Source: Loktanella sp. M215 (GTDB lineage: Bacteria > Pseudomonadota > Alphaproteobacteria > Rhodobacterales > Rhodobacteraceae). From it: 64,000 nt of DNA. The translations under genes and the position numbers were made by a program. Position 1 is the first letter of the stretch. Each line of letters opens with the position of its first letter. Below, in pieces: positions 28,801-37,372 of the stretch. The notes beneath the pieces are model-generated. The model was not told the DNA's origin and ran no database searches. It was given only the letters and a program-made list of their open reading frames with translations. Location of the stretch: contig NZ_WMEA01000007.1 in the NCBI RefSeq assembly GCF_021735925.1, positions 62,001 through 126,000 of the forward strand, given 5' to 3'.

Positions 28801-29868
28801 ATGGTCCAGCCGTTCACTTATTCCGGTCTGCCGACGCGTGTTCGTTTTGGATGGGATATGCTGGGCGAGGTCGCTGAGGAAATCCGCAGGCTGAACTGCT
28901 CCCGGGCCCTTGTCCTGTGCACGCCCCAACAGGAACAAGACGCCCGAAATCTCGCGGAGCAGCTGGGGGATCTTGCCGTCGGCCTGTTCCCCGGCGCCGC
29001 CATGCACACGCCGGTGCAAGTGACAGAGCAGGCGCTCGCGCTCATGAACCAGCTGGGCGCAGATTGCACGATTGCCTTGGGCGGGGGGTCGACGATCGGC
29101 CTTGGCAAGGCGTTGGCATGGCGGCTCGACACACCGCAGATCGTGATCCCGACATCCTATGCCGGGTCCGAGGTTACGCCGATACTTGGGCAGACCGAAG
29201 ACGGCCGGAAGACCACCGTATCCGATCCAAAAATCCTGCCCGAAACCGTCATTTACGACGTCAACCTGTCTGCGACACTGCCGGTCCCGATGACGATCAC
29301 CAGCGGCATGAACGCCATGGCCCACGCGGTTGAGGGCCTTTACGCGAAAGAACGCAATCCGATCGTCTCGGCGATGGCGCTGGAGGGTATCGCGGCCTTG
29401 GCGCGTGCCTTGCCCGCAGTGGTGGAGAAACCAGATGACCAGGTGGCGCGCGGCGACGCACTTTACGGCGCGTGGCTCTGCGGCATGGTGCTGGGGCAGG
29501 TGGGCATGGCGCTGCACCACAAGCTTTGTCACACGTTGGGCGGGACGTTCAATCTGCCCCACGCCGAGACGCACTGCGTCGTGCTGCCCTATGCCATCGC
29601 CTTCAACGCCGTGGCTGTGCCGGAGCTGCTGCGCCCGGTCGGGGAAGTCTTCGGAGACAGCCATGACCCCGGCGCGGCGCTGCAGGCCTTCGCCCGCAAG
29701 CTGGGAGCGCCGACGGCATTGCGCGACTTGGGCATGCCCGAAGACGGCATAGAGAAAGCAGTCGCGATTGCGACCCAGAACCCATACTGGAACCCGCGCC
29801 CACTGGTGGAAGATGACCTCAGAGACCTGATCACCCGCGCTTGGTCTGGCGCACGGATCGGGGAATGA
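28801..29868 (+). CDS. Maleylacetate reductase (iron-containing alcohol dehydrogenase family)
   Basis: This 355-residue protein of the Fe-ADH superfamily has the N-terminal GLPTRVRFG, the nucleotide-binding ALGGGSTIGLGKA and PTSYAGSEVTPI. The histidine cluster MALHHKLCHTLGGTFNLPHAETH is characteristic of maleylacetate reductases. These reduce maleylacetate to 3-oxoadipate with NAD(P)H, the step after hydroxyquinol 1,2-dioxygenase and spontaneous ring opening. The ATG at 28801 has AAGGTGGG upstream. It is the last gene of the cluster. Confidence 0.88.
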   Translation: MVQPFTYSGLPTRVRFGWDMLGEVAEEIRRLNCSRALVLCTPQQEQDARNLAEQLGDLAVGLFPGAAMHTPVQVTEQALALMNQLGADCTIALGGGSTIGLGKALAWRLDTPQIVIPTSYAGSEVTPILGQTEDGRKTTVSDPKILPETVIYDVNLSATLPVPMTITSGMNAMAHAVEGLYAKERNPIVSAMALEGIAALARALPAVVEKPDDQVARGDALYGAWLCGMVLGQVGMALHHKLCHTLGGTFNLPHAETHCVVLPYAIAFNAVAVPELLRPVGEVFGDSHDPGAALQAFARKLGAPTALRDLGMPEDGIEKAVAIATQNPYWNPRPLVEDDLRDLITRAWSGARIGE

Positions 29869-30511
29869 TCGCCGGACTGTACCTCAGGGACTTGCGCAAG
29901 TTCGGCCCGCGCCCTGCGTAAGCGACCAATAGGCATAGGAATTTGTAAAAAGCCTGCAGGAACAGAACGCGGGCAGAGCAGACAATCGTGCCCGTGCACG
30001 GTGCCTATTTGGCTACGCGCCAAAACCGGTCTTGGGCGGGACGGCAAGTTGACCGATATGACTGATCGGGATGCTTTAGCTTACCATGTGGCGAAGCCGC
30101 GCGGCCAGCGTCAGGTTATGCCCAGCAAGCCGATGGCAACCCGGTACGACCTGTCCCTTGCATATAGCCCGGCATCGCCGCGCCATGTCCGGAGATAGCC
30201 GAAGACCCTTTCAAGGCCAGCGACTAGACCATGGGCGGCAATGTCGCCGTGATACGAACGGCATCGCCGTTTCGGGGCTTGGGAATATCGGACCGTTGGC
30301 CTCCACACCAGCGGTGGAAGGCAAGGCAGCGCTGTTCAAGACGTTTTTCCGCATCGCCGTGTTCGACATCCAAGTCGATGCCCCTGATGGTCGTAGTCCA
30401 TCGCGTTCTTGGCCATGCAGCAATAGCATACCGTCTATGATTAGGGATTTGGCGTTTGGCCCATATCTTTGCGTCAAGCAGAGACGCACAGTCAATACGA
30501 AAGACCCGACC
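29869..30511. other. Intergenic stretch without recognisable genes
   Basis: These 643 bases after the maleylacetate reductase show only short overlapping frames with no family resemblance that I can see on either strand. It may be remnant sequence from an earlier rearrangement. No RNA gene or convincing terminator was recognised. Confidence 0.4.
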
Positions 30512-30682
30512 ATGAATACGCAGCCACAATGCAAGACACCCATCCCGGCCGACGTCCAAAAGATCATCCATCGGGCGCACAGGATGCGCAGCGAATATCT
30601 TAACAAGTCGATCAAGGCTGGATTGTCCCACCTTCAAGGGGTTTTTGGTCACAAGAACCCTGTAGCCAAGGCAACCGCCTGA
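30512..30682 (+). CDS. Small basic protein (hypothetical, about 56 aa)
   Basis: The frame MNTQPQCKTPIPADVQKIIH continues with RAHRMRSEYLNKSIKAG and ends GHKNPVAKATA. It is basic and helical, with an AH-x-(L/M)RxE element resembling small RSP-type proteins seen in Rhodobacterales. No ribosome site is strong (AAGACCCGACC upstream). The product may be real because its composition is protein-like, but no function is known. Confidence 0.5.
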   Translation: MNTQPQCKTPIPADVQKIIHRAHRMRSEYLNKSIKAGLSHLQGVFGHKNPVAKATA

Positions 30683-30881
30683 CCTTTGGCGTCCACTCCT
30701 GCAGATGCAATGATCGCGGCTTGTCCGGGCCCGATCACTCTCAAGCTTGGTCCACCTCTCCGGCTTGCTCGACGCTGAGGGTACAGTGACGGTCAACGTC
30801 CATATCCTGAATGAGCCAAGTGCCGTCATAGGCAATATGCGGTGGGTCAAATTCCACCATTTGAAACGAAAGACCGAAGAC

Positions 30882-31112
30882 ATGAAATTTCAGAACATTC
30901 TCACCGCCCATCCCTTCGAGGGATTCCACAATACGATCCAGCAGTTTAGGGCCGACCACGCAGAGCGGCGCAGGGCAAGAGCCGTCTACGACCGGACATG
31001 GCGCGAGCTTTCGGCAATGTCCGGTCGGGACCGAGCGGAGATCGGCATCCACAGTTCCGACATTCCCCGGATTGCCTCTGAAGCCGCCGTAATGAGCCGC
31101 AAGACATCGTAG
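30882..31112 (+). CDS. DUF1127 domain protein
   Basis: The protein has 76 residues starting MKFQNILTAHPFEGF. The second half RARAVYDRTWRELSAMSGRD and AEIGIHSSDIPRIA matches DUF1127 (YjiS-like), which has Arg-rich helix, REL-x-x-(L/M)S and (D/E)(L/I)GI-x-x-x-DI elements. DUF1127 small proteins in alphaproteobacteria are linked to RNA metabolism and phosphate or carbon stress phenotypes. The start was chosen at the internal ATG because the longer frame from 30747 has unrelated sequence. Confidence 0.7.
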   Translation: MKFQNILTAHPFEGFHNTIQQFRADHAERRRARAVYDRTWRELSAMSGRDRAEIGIHSSDIPRIASEAAVMSRKTS

Positions 31113-31214
31113 CTTTTCGAAGGTTGCGGCGGCTGCCAATCTGCACCGCAGATACCCGATACCCGTCCTATGGCATGCTTTGAGGATCGACCCTTTGGCA
31201 CATGAGATGCCTGG

Positions 31215-31409
31215 ATGAATGTCTTCAATGTCGAATCAGACCACCGCACCACCGAAAGGGCTCTGTTCGCGGCCTACGATGGCGAAGAGCATGACAATGC
31301 TTTCATAAGCGGCCTGATGATGCGTTTCCGCAGGTCCACGAACCTCACCAGTTTGCGACGTCGTGAGCGCCGGTTCACAGCCGTCCGCTGCGCAGACATA
31401 CCACTTTGA
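31215..31409 (+). CDS. Short hypothetical ORF
   Basis: This 64-residue frame (MNVFNVESDHRTTERALFAA ...) has no family I recognise. It begins with ATG but the ribosome site is weak. It sits between the DUF1127 gene and the response regulator and could be spurious. Confidence 0.2.
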   Translation: MNVFNVESDHRTTERALFAAYDGEEHDNAFISGLMMRFRRSTNLTSLRRRERRFTAVRCADIPL

Positions 31410-31451
31410 ACGGTCCGCACGGGAAGCAAGACATTGACGCTCGGCAACGGC

Positions 31452-31471
31452 ATCCTAACTTAGGTTAGGAT
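31452..31471. promoter_or_regulatory. Inverted repeat before the response regulator gene
   Basis: ATCCTAAC-ttag-GTTAGGAT has perfect 8-base arms. It overlaps an upstream in-frame ATG (31470) and lies 25 bases before the ATG at 31497, supporting the latter as the true start and this site as an operator. Confidence 0.45.
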
Positions 31472-31496
31472 GCAATTACGGAAGTCGACCCAGATT

Positions 31497-31874
31497 ATGG
31501 ACAGCAACACGCGGCCGGCCGTCCTGATCGTGGAGGACGAGCCCCTCATCCGCATGGATGCTGTCGACATGATCACAGAGGCAGGCTTTCGGACCTATGA
31601 GGCGGCATCGGCTGATGAGGCCATCGCGCTCATGGACAAGCATCTCGACATCGGCATCCTGTTTACGGACATCGATATGCCGGGCACGATGGATGGAGTG
31701 AAACTGGCGGCCTATGTGCGCGACAGGTGGCCTCCGGTCGTGATCATCATCGCTTCTGGTGCGGTAGGATTGGACAGGGCGACGTTTCCGGACGGAGCAT
31801 CGTTCTTTCCAAAACCTTACACGGCCCGTCAGATCACAGCCAGCTTGCACGAAATCTCTCGGCAGTTTGGGTAA
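31497..31874 (+). CDS. Single-domain response regulator
   Basis: This 125-residue receiver domain has no output domain. Acidic pocket residues are in VLIVEDEPL (Glu13, Asp14), the phospho-acceptor is Asp58 in ILFTDIDMPG, and conserved Ser/Lys appear in IIIASG and FFPKPY. The sequence type (AGFRTYEAASADEAI, DGVKLA) is typical of CpdR/FixJ-like receivers paired with HWE/HisKA_2 kinases in alphaproteobacteria. It converges on the histidine kinase gene 30 bases downstream, its likely partner. A start at 31470 would add nine residues. Confidence 0.88.
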   Translation: MDSNTRPAVLIVEDEPLIRMDAVDMITEAGFRTYEAASADEAIALMDKHLDIGILFTDIDMPGTMDGVKLAAYVRDRWPPVVIIIASGAVGLDRATFPDGASFFPKPYTARQITASLHEISRQFG

Positions 31875-31904
31875 GGCCACGCGTCTGACCAGCGGCAGGT
31901 CGAC

Positions 31905-32948
31905 TCAAATCCTGGAAAGTTCGCCGTTCGGGATCGCCAGGCTGTGCCGGGTACCGTGCTGGTCGCTGGTTTGGGTCAAGACGCCACCCAACTGCTGGAC
32001 AAAGGCTTCTACCAGCTTCTGACCCAGCCCCGAGTCCACACGCGCAGTCTTGTCGATGCCGGACCCATCATCCCAGAACGTGATTTCGATGCCATCAGGG
32101 GTCTTGGCAAGACCCAACCCGAGTTTGCCGGTGTCGCGTCCATTGTAGGCGTACTTCAGGCTGTTCGTGACCAGTTCGTTGGTGATCAAACCCAGAGGCA
32201 CCGCTGTCCGTGTCGAAAGCTGAATGTCGCTGACCGACAGGTCGAGCGAAATTGCTCCCGGCGATGCTTCCATGGCTGCGACGGCATCGCGCATGATCGC
32301 ATTCAGATAGTCATCCGCCTCCACGCAATCGACGGCCCCTGTCCGGGACAGGACACGATAAAGAGTTCCGATGGCCTCGATGCGGGTTCGCAGTCGTGTG
32401 AACGCCGCCCGGCACGCCACGTCGGTCTGTGCACGGCCTTCCATTGAAATCACAGAACCGATCATCGACATCGAATTCATCACGCGGTGGTTCAGCTCTT
32501 CGAGGAGTCGGGTGGATTGTGCCAGAGCCTTGTCACGCTCGGTTTCCAAAAGGCGCCGCGCGGTTACGTCTTCGATCGCCAGCAGGATTCGCCTCGCGTT
32601 ATCACCTGCCCGGACCGTCTTGCGCACATTCAGACGCATCACCTTGCGTCCAATGAGTTCGAAGTGATGGTCGACTTCGAGATTTTCGAGTGTCACGTCC
32701 TGTGTAACGACGGCTCTTATCGGCTCCAGCAGGGCAGGGATGTTCCATCGGCCGTCACCCATATCGGCAAGAGATCGCCCCACCGTCCCCATTCGGTCGA
32801 CCTGAAACATCGTCAGAAATTTGTCGCTGGCATATGCGATTGTCAGGTCTTCAGTCAGAACGAGAAGCCCCTCGCGGAAGGTTGCAACAATGTCGGACAG
32901 GTCCATCGCCGTCAGGGCTACCGATGAAATGTCGTCCATTGCTTTCAT
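31905..32948 (-). CDS. PAS-containing sensor histidine kinase (HWE/HisKA_2 type)
   Basis: This 347-residue soluble kinase has an N-terminal PAS-like domain (about 15-130, ending ILLAIEDVTARR). The phospho-accepting helix is ELNHRVMNSMSMIGSVISME (His154). The C-terminal ATPase domain has GLITNELVTNSLKYAY (N box), WDDGSGID (G1) and GLGQKLVEAFVQQLGG. The ELNHRV-N start of the H-box places it in HisKA_2. No membrane helix is present, so the signal is cytoplasmic. It is convergent with the single-domain response regulator. Confidence 0.92.
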   Translation of the reverse strand: MKAMDDISSVALTAMDLSDIVATFREGLLVLTEDLTIAYASDKFLTMFQVDRMGTVGRSLADMGDGRWNIPALLEPIRAVVTQDVTLENLEVDHHFELIGRKVMRLNVRKTVRAGDNARRILLAIEDVTARRLLETERDKALAQSTRLLEELNHRVMNSMSMIGSVISMEGRAQTDVACRAAFTRLRTRIEAIGTLYRVLSRTGAVDCVEADDYLNAIMRDAVAAMEASPGAISLDLSVSDIQLSTRTAVPLGLITNELVTNSLKYAYNGRDTGKLGLGLAKTPDGIEITFWDDGSGIDKTARVDSGLGQKLVEAFVQQLGGVLTQTSDQHGTRHSLAIPNGELSRI

Positions 32949-33231
32949 CTTTCGCGCAAAGGGTCCTTAAACCCAAATTGGTGAGAACAATGCCGTCTTC
33001 GAGGACAACCTCGGTTCTGGCCGCGAATACTTAGTCTTTGGAAATGATCACGATGACGGATTCGCCAACGTTCTGGGTCACCTTGATATCGCTGGCCCTC
33101 TGGTTCCCGTCGTGGATACTGATGGGGCAATTCGGGCGGCAGGACTGTCGATGCCGTACTCTTTCTAAGCCAGCACAGGGCGCGTTGAACGAAACCCCTA
33201 AGATTGAAAATCCAGTCGAGCCCGCGTCACA

Positions 33232-33486
33232 TCACGGTCTGCGCACAGCGTTACCGCCGGCAATGATGCCCTTGATCATCAGAGCGACCTGCTCGTGCAT
33301 TTCCTTGGCGTTGTCCAATCCGGCAGCATTGTCATGGGCATTTGCGGCGTCTTGCAGAATGCCCACAAATTCCTTTTCCGGAAGAATATTGTGATCATTC
33401 AACGCCAGCATGAGGGCTTCGCAAATTGAAAGCGCCGCGATGCCGGAGTATCTCTCCTGATCAAGGACCTTGGGCTCGTCTTTCAT
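33232..33486 (-). CDS. Hypothetical protein, 84 aa
   Basis: The start MKDEPKVLDQERYSGIAALS is preceded by AAGGACG at suitable spacing. The body SICEALMLALNDHNILPEKE, FVGILQDAANAHDNA and KEMHEQVALMIKGIIAGGN is an alpha-helical pattern. I do not recognise a named family. Coding character looks genuine. It lies between the kinase gene and the interrupted Crp/Fnr gene. Confidence 0.65.
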   Translation of the reverse strand: MKDEPKVLDQERYSGIAALSICEALMLALNDHNILPEKEFVGILQDAANAHDNAAGLDNAKEMHEQVALMIKGIIAGGNAVRRP

Positions 33487-33641
33487 CTGGGGATCGTCCT
33501 TCAGTGCATGAGGTCTTCGGGATACAGGAAGCATCCTGAACGACTTCCATACTCTGGCATGAACGAATGTCCGCCCGACTGATCGATGTTAGGGCGGAAG
33601 GCCATTTTTCGGCCTAGTAATAGTAACGGCCGGAGACATGC

Positions 33642-34215
33642 ATGCACGCCATCGAGACCAGTCCTCTCACGAAAAAGCTGGCAGCATTCGTTGCCTTGTC
33701 TGATGGTGACCTTGCCGTTCTCGCGCGACTGCACAAGAGGCGTCGATCCTTCCTCGCCGGGCGCGATCTGGTTCACGAAGGGCAGACCAAGCAGTCCGCC
33801 TATGTTCTGGCCGCGGGCTGGGTGTGTTCCTACAAGCTGCAACCTCACGGCAAACGCCAGATCATCGATTTTCAGATACCGGGTGATTTCCTGGGGCTGC
33901 GCAGCATCCTGCTGCGCACATCCGACCACAGCTTCGAGCCGATTGTCGACATCCAAGCCATCGAAGTGCCCAAAGGCGATCTGCTCGACGCCTTCTCCGA
34001 GACCCCAAGACTGGCCACGGCCATACTGTGGGCCGCCTCGCGTGACGAAGCGATGGTCGTCGAACATCTGGTTCGGCTTGGCAGCCGTGACGCTGACAAG
34101 CGTCTCGCTCATTTCCTGTTGGAGCTCTTTTCGCGACTAACGCTTGTCGGCATGGCGGACAGTTCGGGGTACGCCTGTCCGCTGTCGCAATATCACCTTG
34201 CAGATGCGTTGGGGC
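33642..34215 (+). pseudogene. Crp/Fnr family regulator, N-terminal part, interrupted by IS66
   Basis: Residues 1-191 cover the cyclic-nucleotide-binding-like barrel (VLAAGWVCSYKLQPHGKRQI, DFQIPGDFLGL), the long dimerisation helix and the start of the helix-turn-helix (CPLSQYHLADALG). The coding sequence is then cut at 34215 by an IS66 element. The open frame runs 61 codons into the element before a stop at 34398-34400. The recognition helix is lost, so DNA binding should fail. Removing the IS and one copy of GTTGGGGC restores an uninterrupted 244-residue protein. Cysteines suited to an Fe-S cluster are absent, so it is not a classic Fnr. Confidence 0.93.
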
Positions 34216-34276
34216 GTAAACATTCGCCGGGGGCCGTCTGGCTGCTTGTGGGTGTGATTGTTTATCGAGTGTTCTT

Positions 34277-34678
34277 ATGGACGCACACGAGAACACCCCC
34301 CGCATTCAAGTTTTATCAGTCTCTGATACTGGGCGGCGTCGCCGCTGGACAGATGACGAGAAGGTCCGGATCGTTGAGGAAAGCCTTGTCAATGGCGTGA
34401 CCTTGGCCGAGGTCGCGCGGCGCCATGACGTTTCGCGGTCCCAGCTTTACGATTGGCGCTATCGTTGTCGGCATGGTTTGCTGAGTTCTGGCCCGAAGTT
34501 TTTGCGTGTTTTTAACATCGACGAAGCTCCAGGTGGGCCTGATCCTGATAATATGCCGGCTCCGCCGGCACCTGTGATGACTGTCGATTTTGGCGCGCGC
34601 TGTCGTGTGTCGATCCCGTCCGACTTTGACATGGAGGCTGCAGCGCGTTTGCTCAACAGTCTGTCGGTGGGGCGATGA
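34277..34678 (+). CDS. tnpA: IS66 accessory protein TnpA
   Basis: This 133-residue small protein has an N-terminal helix-turn-helix (RRRRWTDDEKVRIVEESLVN, EVARRHDVSRSQLYDWRYR) typical of IS66 Orf1. Its role is probably in regulating or recognising the element ends. It overlaps tnpB by 4 bases. Confidence 0.93.
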   Translation: MDAHENTPRIQVLSVSDTGRRRRWTDDEKVRIVEESLVNGVTLAEVARRHDVSRSQLYDWRYRCRHGLLSSGPKFLRVFNIDEAPGGPDPDNMPAPPAPVMTVDFGARCRVSIPSDFDMEAAARLLNSLSVGR

Positions 34679-35025
34679 TCGCGTTTCCGGCGGGCACGAA
34701 CGTGTGGATCGCGGGTGGCGTGACGGACATGCGGCGCGGGATGAATACCTTGGCGTTGTCGGTCCAGCAGGGCCTTGGACGTGATCCGCATACCGGTGAG
34801 ATCTTCTGCTTCCGGGGGCGAAAAGGCGATCTGGTTAAACTGCTCTGGCATGACGGTGTCGGCATGTCGTTGTATCTGAAGCGGCTTGAGGCGGGGAAGT
34901 TCATCTGGCCGGTCAGCCAGGATGGGACGGCTGTTTCGATATCCGCCGCCCAGCTCGGCTATCTTCTGGAAGGGATCGACTGGAGAAACCCACGCTGGAC
35001 GCAGAGGCCCAAAACGGCTGGGTAA
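34675..35025 (+). CDS. tnpB: IS66 Orf2 family protein TnpB
   Basis: This 116-residue protein has the family signatures GVTDMRRGMNTLALSVQQGL, FCFRGRKGDLVKLLWHDGVG and LYLKRLEAGKFIWP. It is required for transposition of IS66 members, though its biochemical role is unclear. It is coupled to tnpA; tnpC starts 59 bases further on. Confidence 0.95.
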   Translation: MIAFPAGTNVWIAGGVTDMRRGMNTLALSVQQGLGRDPHTGEIFCFRGRKGDLVKLLWHDGVGMSLYLKRLEAGKFIWPVSQDGTAVSISAAQLGYLLEGIDWRNPRWTQRPKTAG

Positions 35026-35084
35026 ATTACGGTGAAACGCCTGTTTTTATTGGCGCTTCATGCTGTCTGTGGTAAATATTTGCC

Positions 35085-36731
35085 ATGTCAGATGCCGCTT
35101 CCGAAATCGCCAGATTGAGTGCCGCCCTTGCCGCGCAGACAGCCCGCGCGCACGCGGCGGAGGTCGAACTGGCACAGGCCCGCGCCCTGGCCTCTTGCAC
35201 GCAAGCAATGATCCGGGAATTGAAGCTGGAGATCGCAAAGTTGCGGCGCGATAAATACGGCATCTCTTCCGAGCGTCGCGCGCGGCTGATCGATCAGCTG
35301 GAATTGCAGCTTGAGGAATTGGAAGCAGCTGCCACCGAGGATGCGTTGGCGGCTGAACAAGCCGCAGCGCAGGACAAGGCCAGCACCGTGCGCGCCTTCA
35401 CGCGGCGCAAGCCGGTGCGCAAACCCTTTCCCGAGCATCTGCCGCGCGAGCGTGTGGTGGTTGAGGCGCCGACCAACTGCACCTGCTGCGGCTCGGACCG
35501 CATCGTGAAGATGGGTGAAGACATTACCGACACGCTGGAAGTTATTCCGCGGCAGTGGAAGGTGATCCAGACCGTCCGCGAAAAGTTCACTTGTCGGTCA
35601 TGCGAGAAGATCAGCCAGCCGCCAGCGCCTTTCCACGCCATTCCGCGCGGTTGGGCCGGGCCGCAGCTGATCGCCATGATTGCTTTCGACAAGTATGGAC
35701 AGCACCAACCACTGAACCGCCAATCCGATCGGATTGCGCGGGAAGGTGTCGATCTCAGCCTGTCTACCCTGGCTGATCTGATCGGTCATGCCTGTATAGC
35801 ACTGGCCCCCATTCATGCGCTGATCGCGCGCCACGTGCTGGACGGTGGCCGTTTGCATGGTGACGACACGACCGTGCCGCTTCTGGCGCGCGGCGGCACC
35901 AAGACTGCGCGGCTCTGGACCTATGTGCGCGATGACCGACCATGGGATGGGGGTGCGCCGCCTGCCGCGCTCTTCCACTTCTCAACAGATCGTCGCAAGG
36001 AACACCCGACACGGCATTTGGCCGGGTGGCATGGTGTGCTGCAATCGGACGTCTATGGCGGCTACAATGACCTGTATCTGGCAGATCGTAGTCCGGGCCC
36101 GGTGCGCTCTGCGCTGTGTTGGAGCCATGCCAGACGCAAGTTATTCGAGCTGGCCGACATCAAGTCCATCGCCCGTAAGGGCAAAAAGGTGGCAGAAGAA
36201 ATCTCGCCCATCGCGCTGGACGCTGTGACCCGGATCGATGCCATCTTCGCTGTCGAGCGCGAGATCACCGGCCTGTCAGCTGCAGCGCGTCATGAAGTCC
36301 GGCGCCAGCGGGTCGCGCCGCTGGTCAAGGATCTTTATGACTGGATGCTGGCCGAGCGGGCGCGGATGTCAAAGCACAACCCTGTCGCCAAGGCGATCAA
36401 TTACATGCTCGACGGGACAGGTCGCTGGGAGGCCTTCACCGCATTCCTTGATGACGGGCGCCTCTGCCTGACGAACAATGCCGCCGAACGCGCTCTGCGC
36501 GGTATCGCATTGGGCAGAAAGTCATGGCTTTTTGCAGGGTCAGAGCGCGGTGGCGACAGGGCGGCCTTCATGTATACCCTCATCGTCACGGCAAAGATGA
36601 ATGATATCGATCCGCAGGCATGGATGGCCGATGTGCTCGCGCGCCTGCCGGATTTGCCCGTGTCACGGCTGCCAGAGCTGCTGCCATGGCACTGGAAGTC
36701 AGCAACGCAAATGGGGAGGATTGCTGCATGA
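35085..36731 (+). CDS. tnpC: IS66 family transposase TnpC
   Basis: This 548-residue transposase has an N-terminal leucine-zipper-like helix (about 1-85), a zinc-binding domain (CTCCGSDRIVKMGED ... FTCRSCEKI) and the DDE core. DDE-core landmarks are HGDDTTVPLLARG (first Asp), QSDVYGGYNDL (second Asp) and LTNNAAERALRGIALGRKSW (Glu). The C-terminal IS66 tail is present. Length is normal and there are no lesions. Confidence 0.96.
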   Translation: MSDAASEIARLSAALAAQTARAHAAEVELAQARALASCTQAMIRELKLEIAKLRRDKYGISSERRARLIDQLELQLEELEAAATEDALAAEQAAAQDKASTVRAFTRRKPVRKPFPEHLPRERVVVEAPTNCTCCGSDRIVKMGEDITDTLEVIPRQWKVIQTVREKFTCRSCEKISQPPAPFHAIPRGWAGPQLIAMIAFDKYGQHQPLNRQSDRIAREGVDLSLSTLADLIGHACIALAPIHALIARHVLDGGRLHGDDTTVPLLARGGTKTARLWTYVRDDRPWDGGAPPAALFHFSTDRRKEHPTRHLAGWHGVLQSDVYGGYNDLYLADRSPGPVRSALCWSHARRKLFELADIKSIARKGKKVAEEISPIALDAVTRIDAIFAVEREITGLSAAARHEVRRQRVAPLVKDLYDWMLAERARMSKHNPVAKAINYMLDGTGRWEAFTAFLDDGRLCLTNNAAERALRGIALGRKSWLFAGSERGGDRAAFMYTLIVTAKMNDIDPQAWMADVLARLPDLPVSRLPELLPWHWKSATQMGRIAA

Positions 36732-37330
36732 TACCGGTCGCGCGCCTCAAGGTCACATTATCCGATGTCGCACCTCAGGTGCTCCGGCGCTTCGATGTGC
36801 CCCTCAAGATCAAGCTGAACCGCCTACATGATGTGATCCAAGCCGCCATGGGATGGACCGACAGCCATCTCTATGAGTTCCGGGCCGGCGGAGTCGGCTG
36901 GGGCGTGCCAGATCCTGAATACGACTACGATGATCCGCTGCCCGCCAGCAAAACAAGCTTGCTCGATGTGCTCGAAGATGTCGGCACCAAAACCATTCAT
37001 TACGTCTATGACTTCGGCGACAACTGGCACCATGTGGTCAAGGTCGAGAAGATCGATGACGCCATCCCGGGCGCCGCATATCCGCGCCTTGTCAGGGCTA
37101 TCGGTGCTTGTCCCCCGGAAGATGTCGGTGGCGTGCCCGGTTATGCTGAATTCCTTGATGCAATGACCGATCCCAAGCACGAGGAACACGACCGGATGCT
37201 GGAATGGTATGGCGGACAGTTCGACCCAGATGAGGCAGAGATCGGCCGCATCCTCGACAACTTTGAGCGCCTCGCCAAAAAATGGGCACCAAAGCCACGC
37301 AAACCAAAAGCGGTTCCGAAGCCCGTCTGA
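36728..37330 (+). CDS. Plasmid pRiA4b ORF-3-like protein, passenger of the IS66 element
   Basis: This 200-residue protein starts MIPVARLKVTLSDVAPQVLR at an ATG overlapping the tnpC stop. The PRiA4_ORF3 fold is recognisable by TWRRFDVPLKIKLNRLHDVI-like sequence, MGWTDSHLYEFRAGG and the YVYDFGDNWHHVVKVEKI block. Its function is unknown. It lies inside the terminal repeats, so it moves with the element. Confidence 0.9.
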   Translation: MIPVARLKVTLSDVAPQVLRRFDVPLKIKLNRLHDVIQAAMGWTDSHLYEFRAGGVGWGVPDPEYDYDDPLPASKTSLLDVLEDVGTKTIHYVYDFGDNWHHVVKVEKIDDAIPGAAYPRLVRAIGACPPEDVGGVPGYAEFLDAMTDPKHEEHDRMLEWYGGQFDPDEAEIGRILDNFERLAKKWAPKPRKPKAVPKPV

Positions 37331-37372
37331 TAGGGCACAGCGGCGGCCTTCGGCGGATGCTTACGTTGGGGC

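Larger units (their letters stand above)
34216..37364 (+). mobile_element. Complete IS66-family insertion sequence (3149 bp)
   Basis: The ends are imperfect inverted repeats: GTAAACATTCGCCG on the left against GTAAGCATCCGCCG read from the right (12 of 14 equal). An 8-base target duplication GTTGGGGC flanks it (34208-34215 and 37365-37372), the length expected for IS66. It carries the standard three-gene set plus a fourth passenger gene, all on the plus strand and open. The clean duplication and intact genes imply recent insertion. Confidence 0.96.

Noticed and set aside
30224..30883. A 219-codon minus-strand frame between the maleylacetate reductase and the DUF1127 gene
   Set aside because: Its composition is Arg/Trp-rich without motifs, and it overlaps the plus-strand small protein whose composition is more protein-like.
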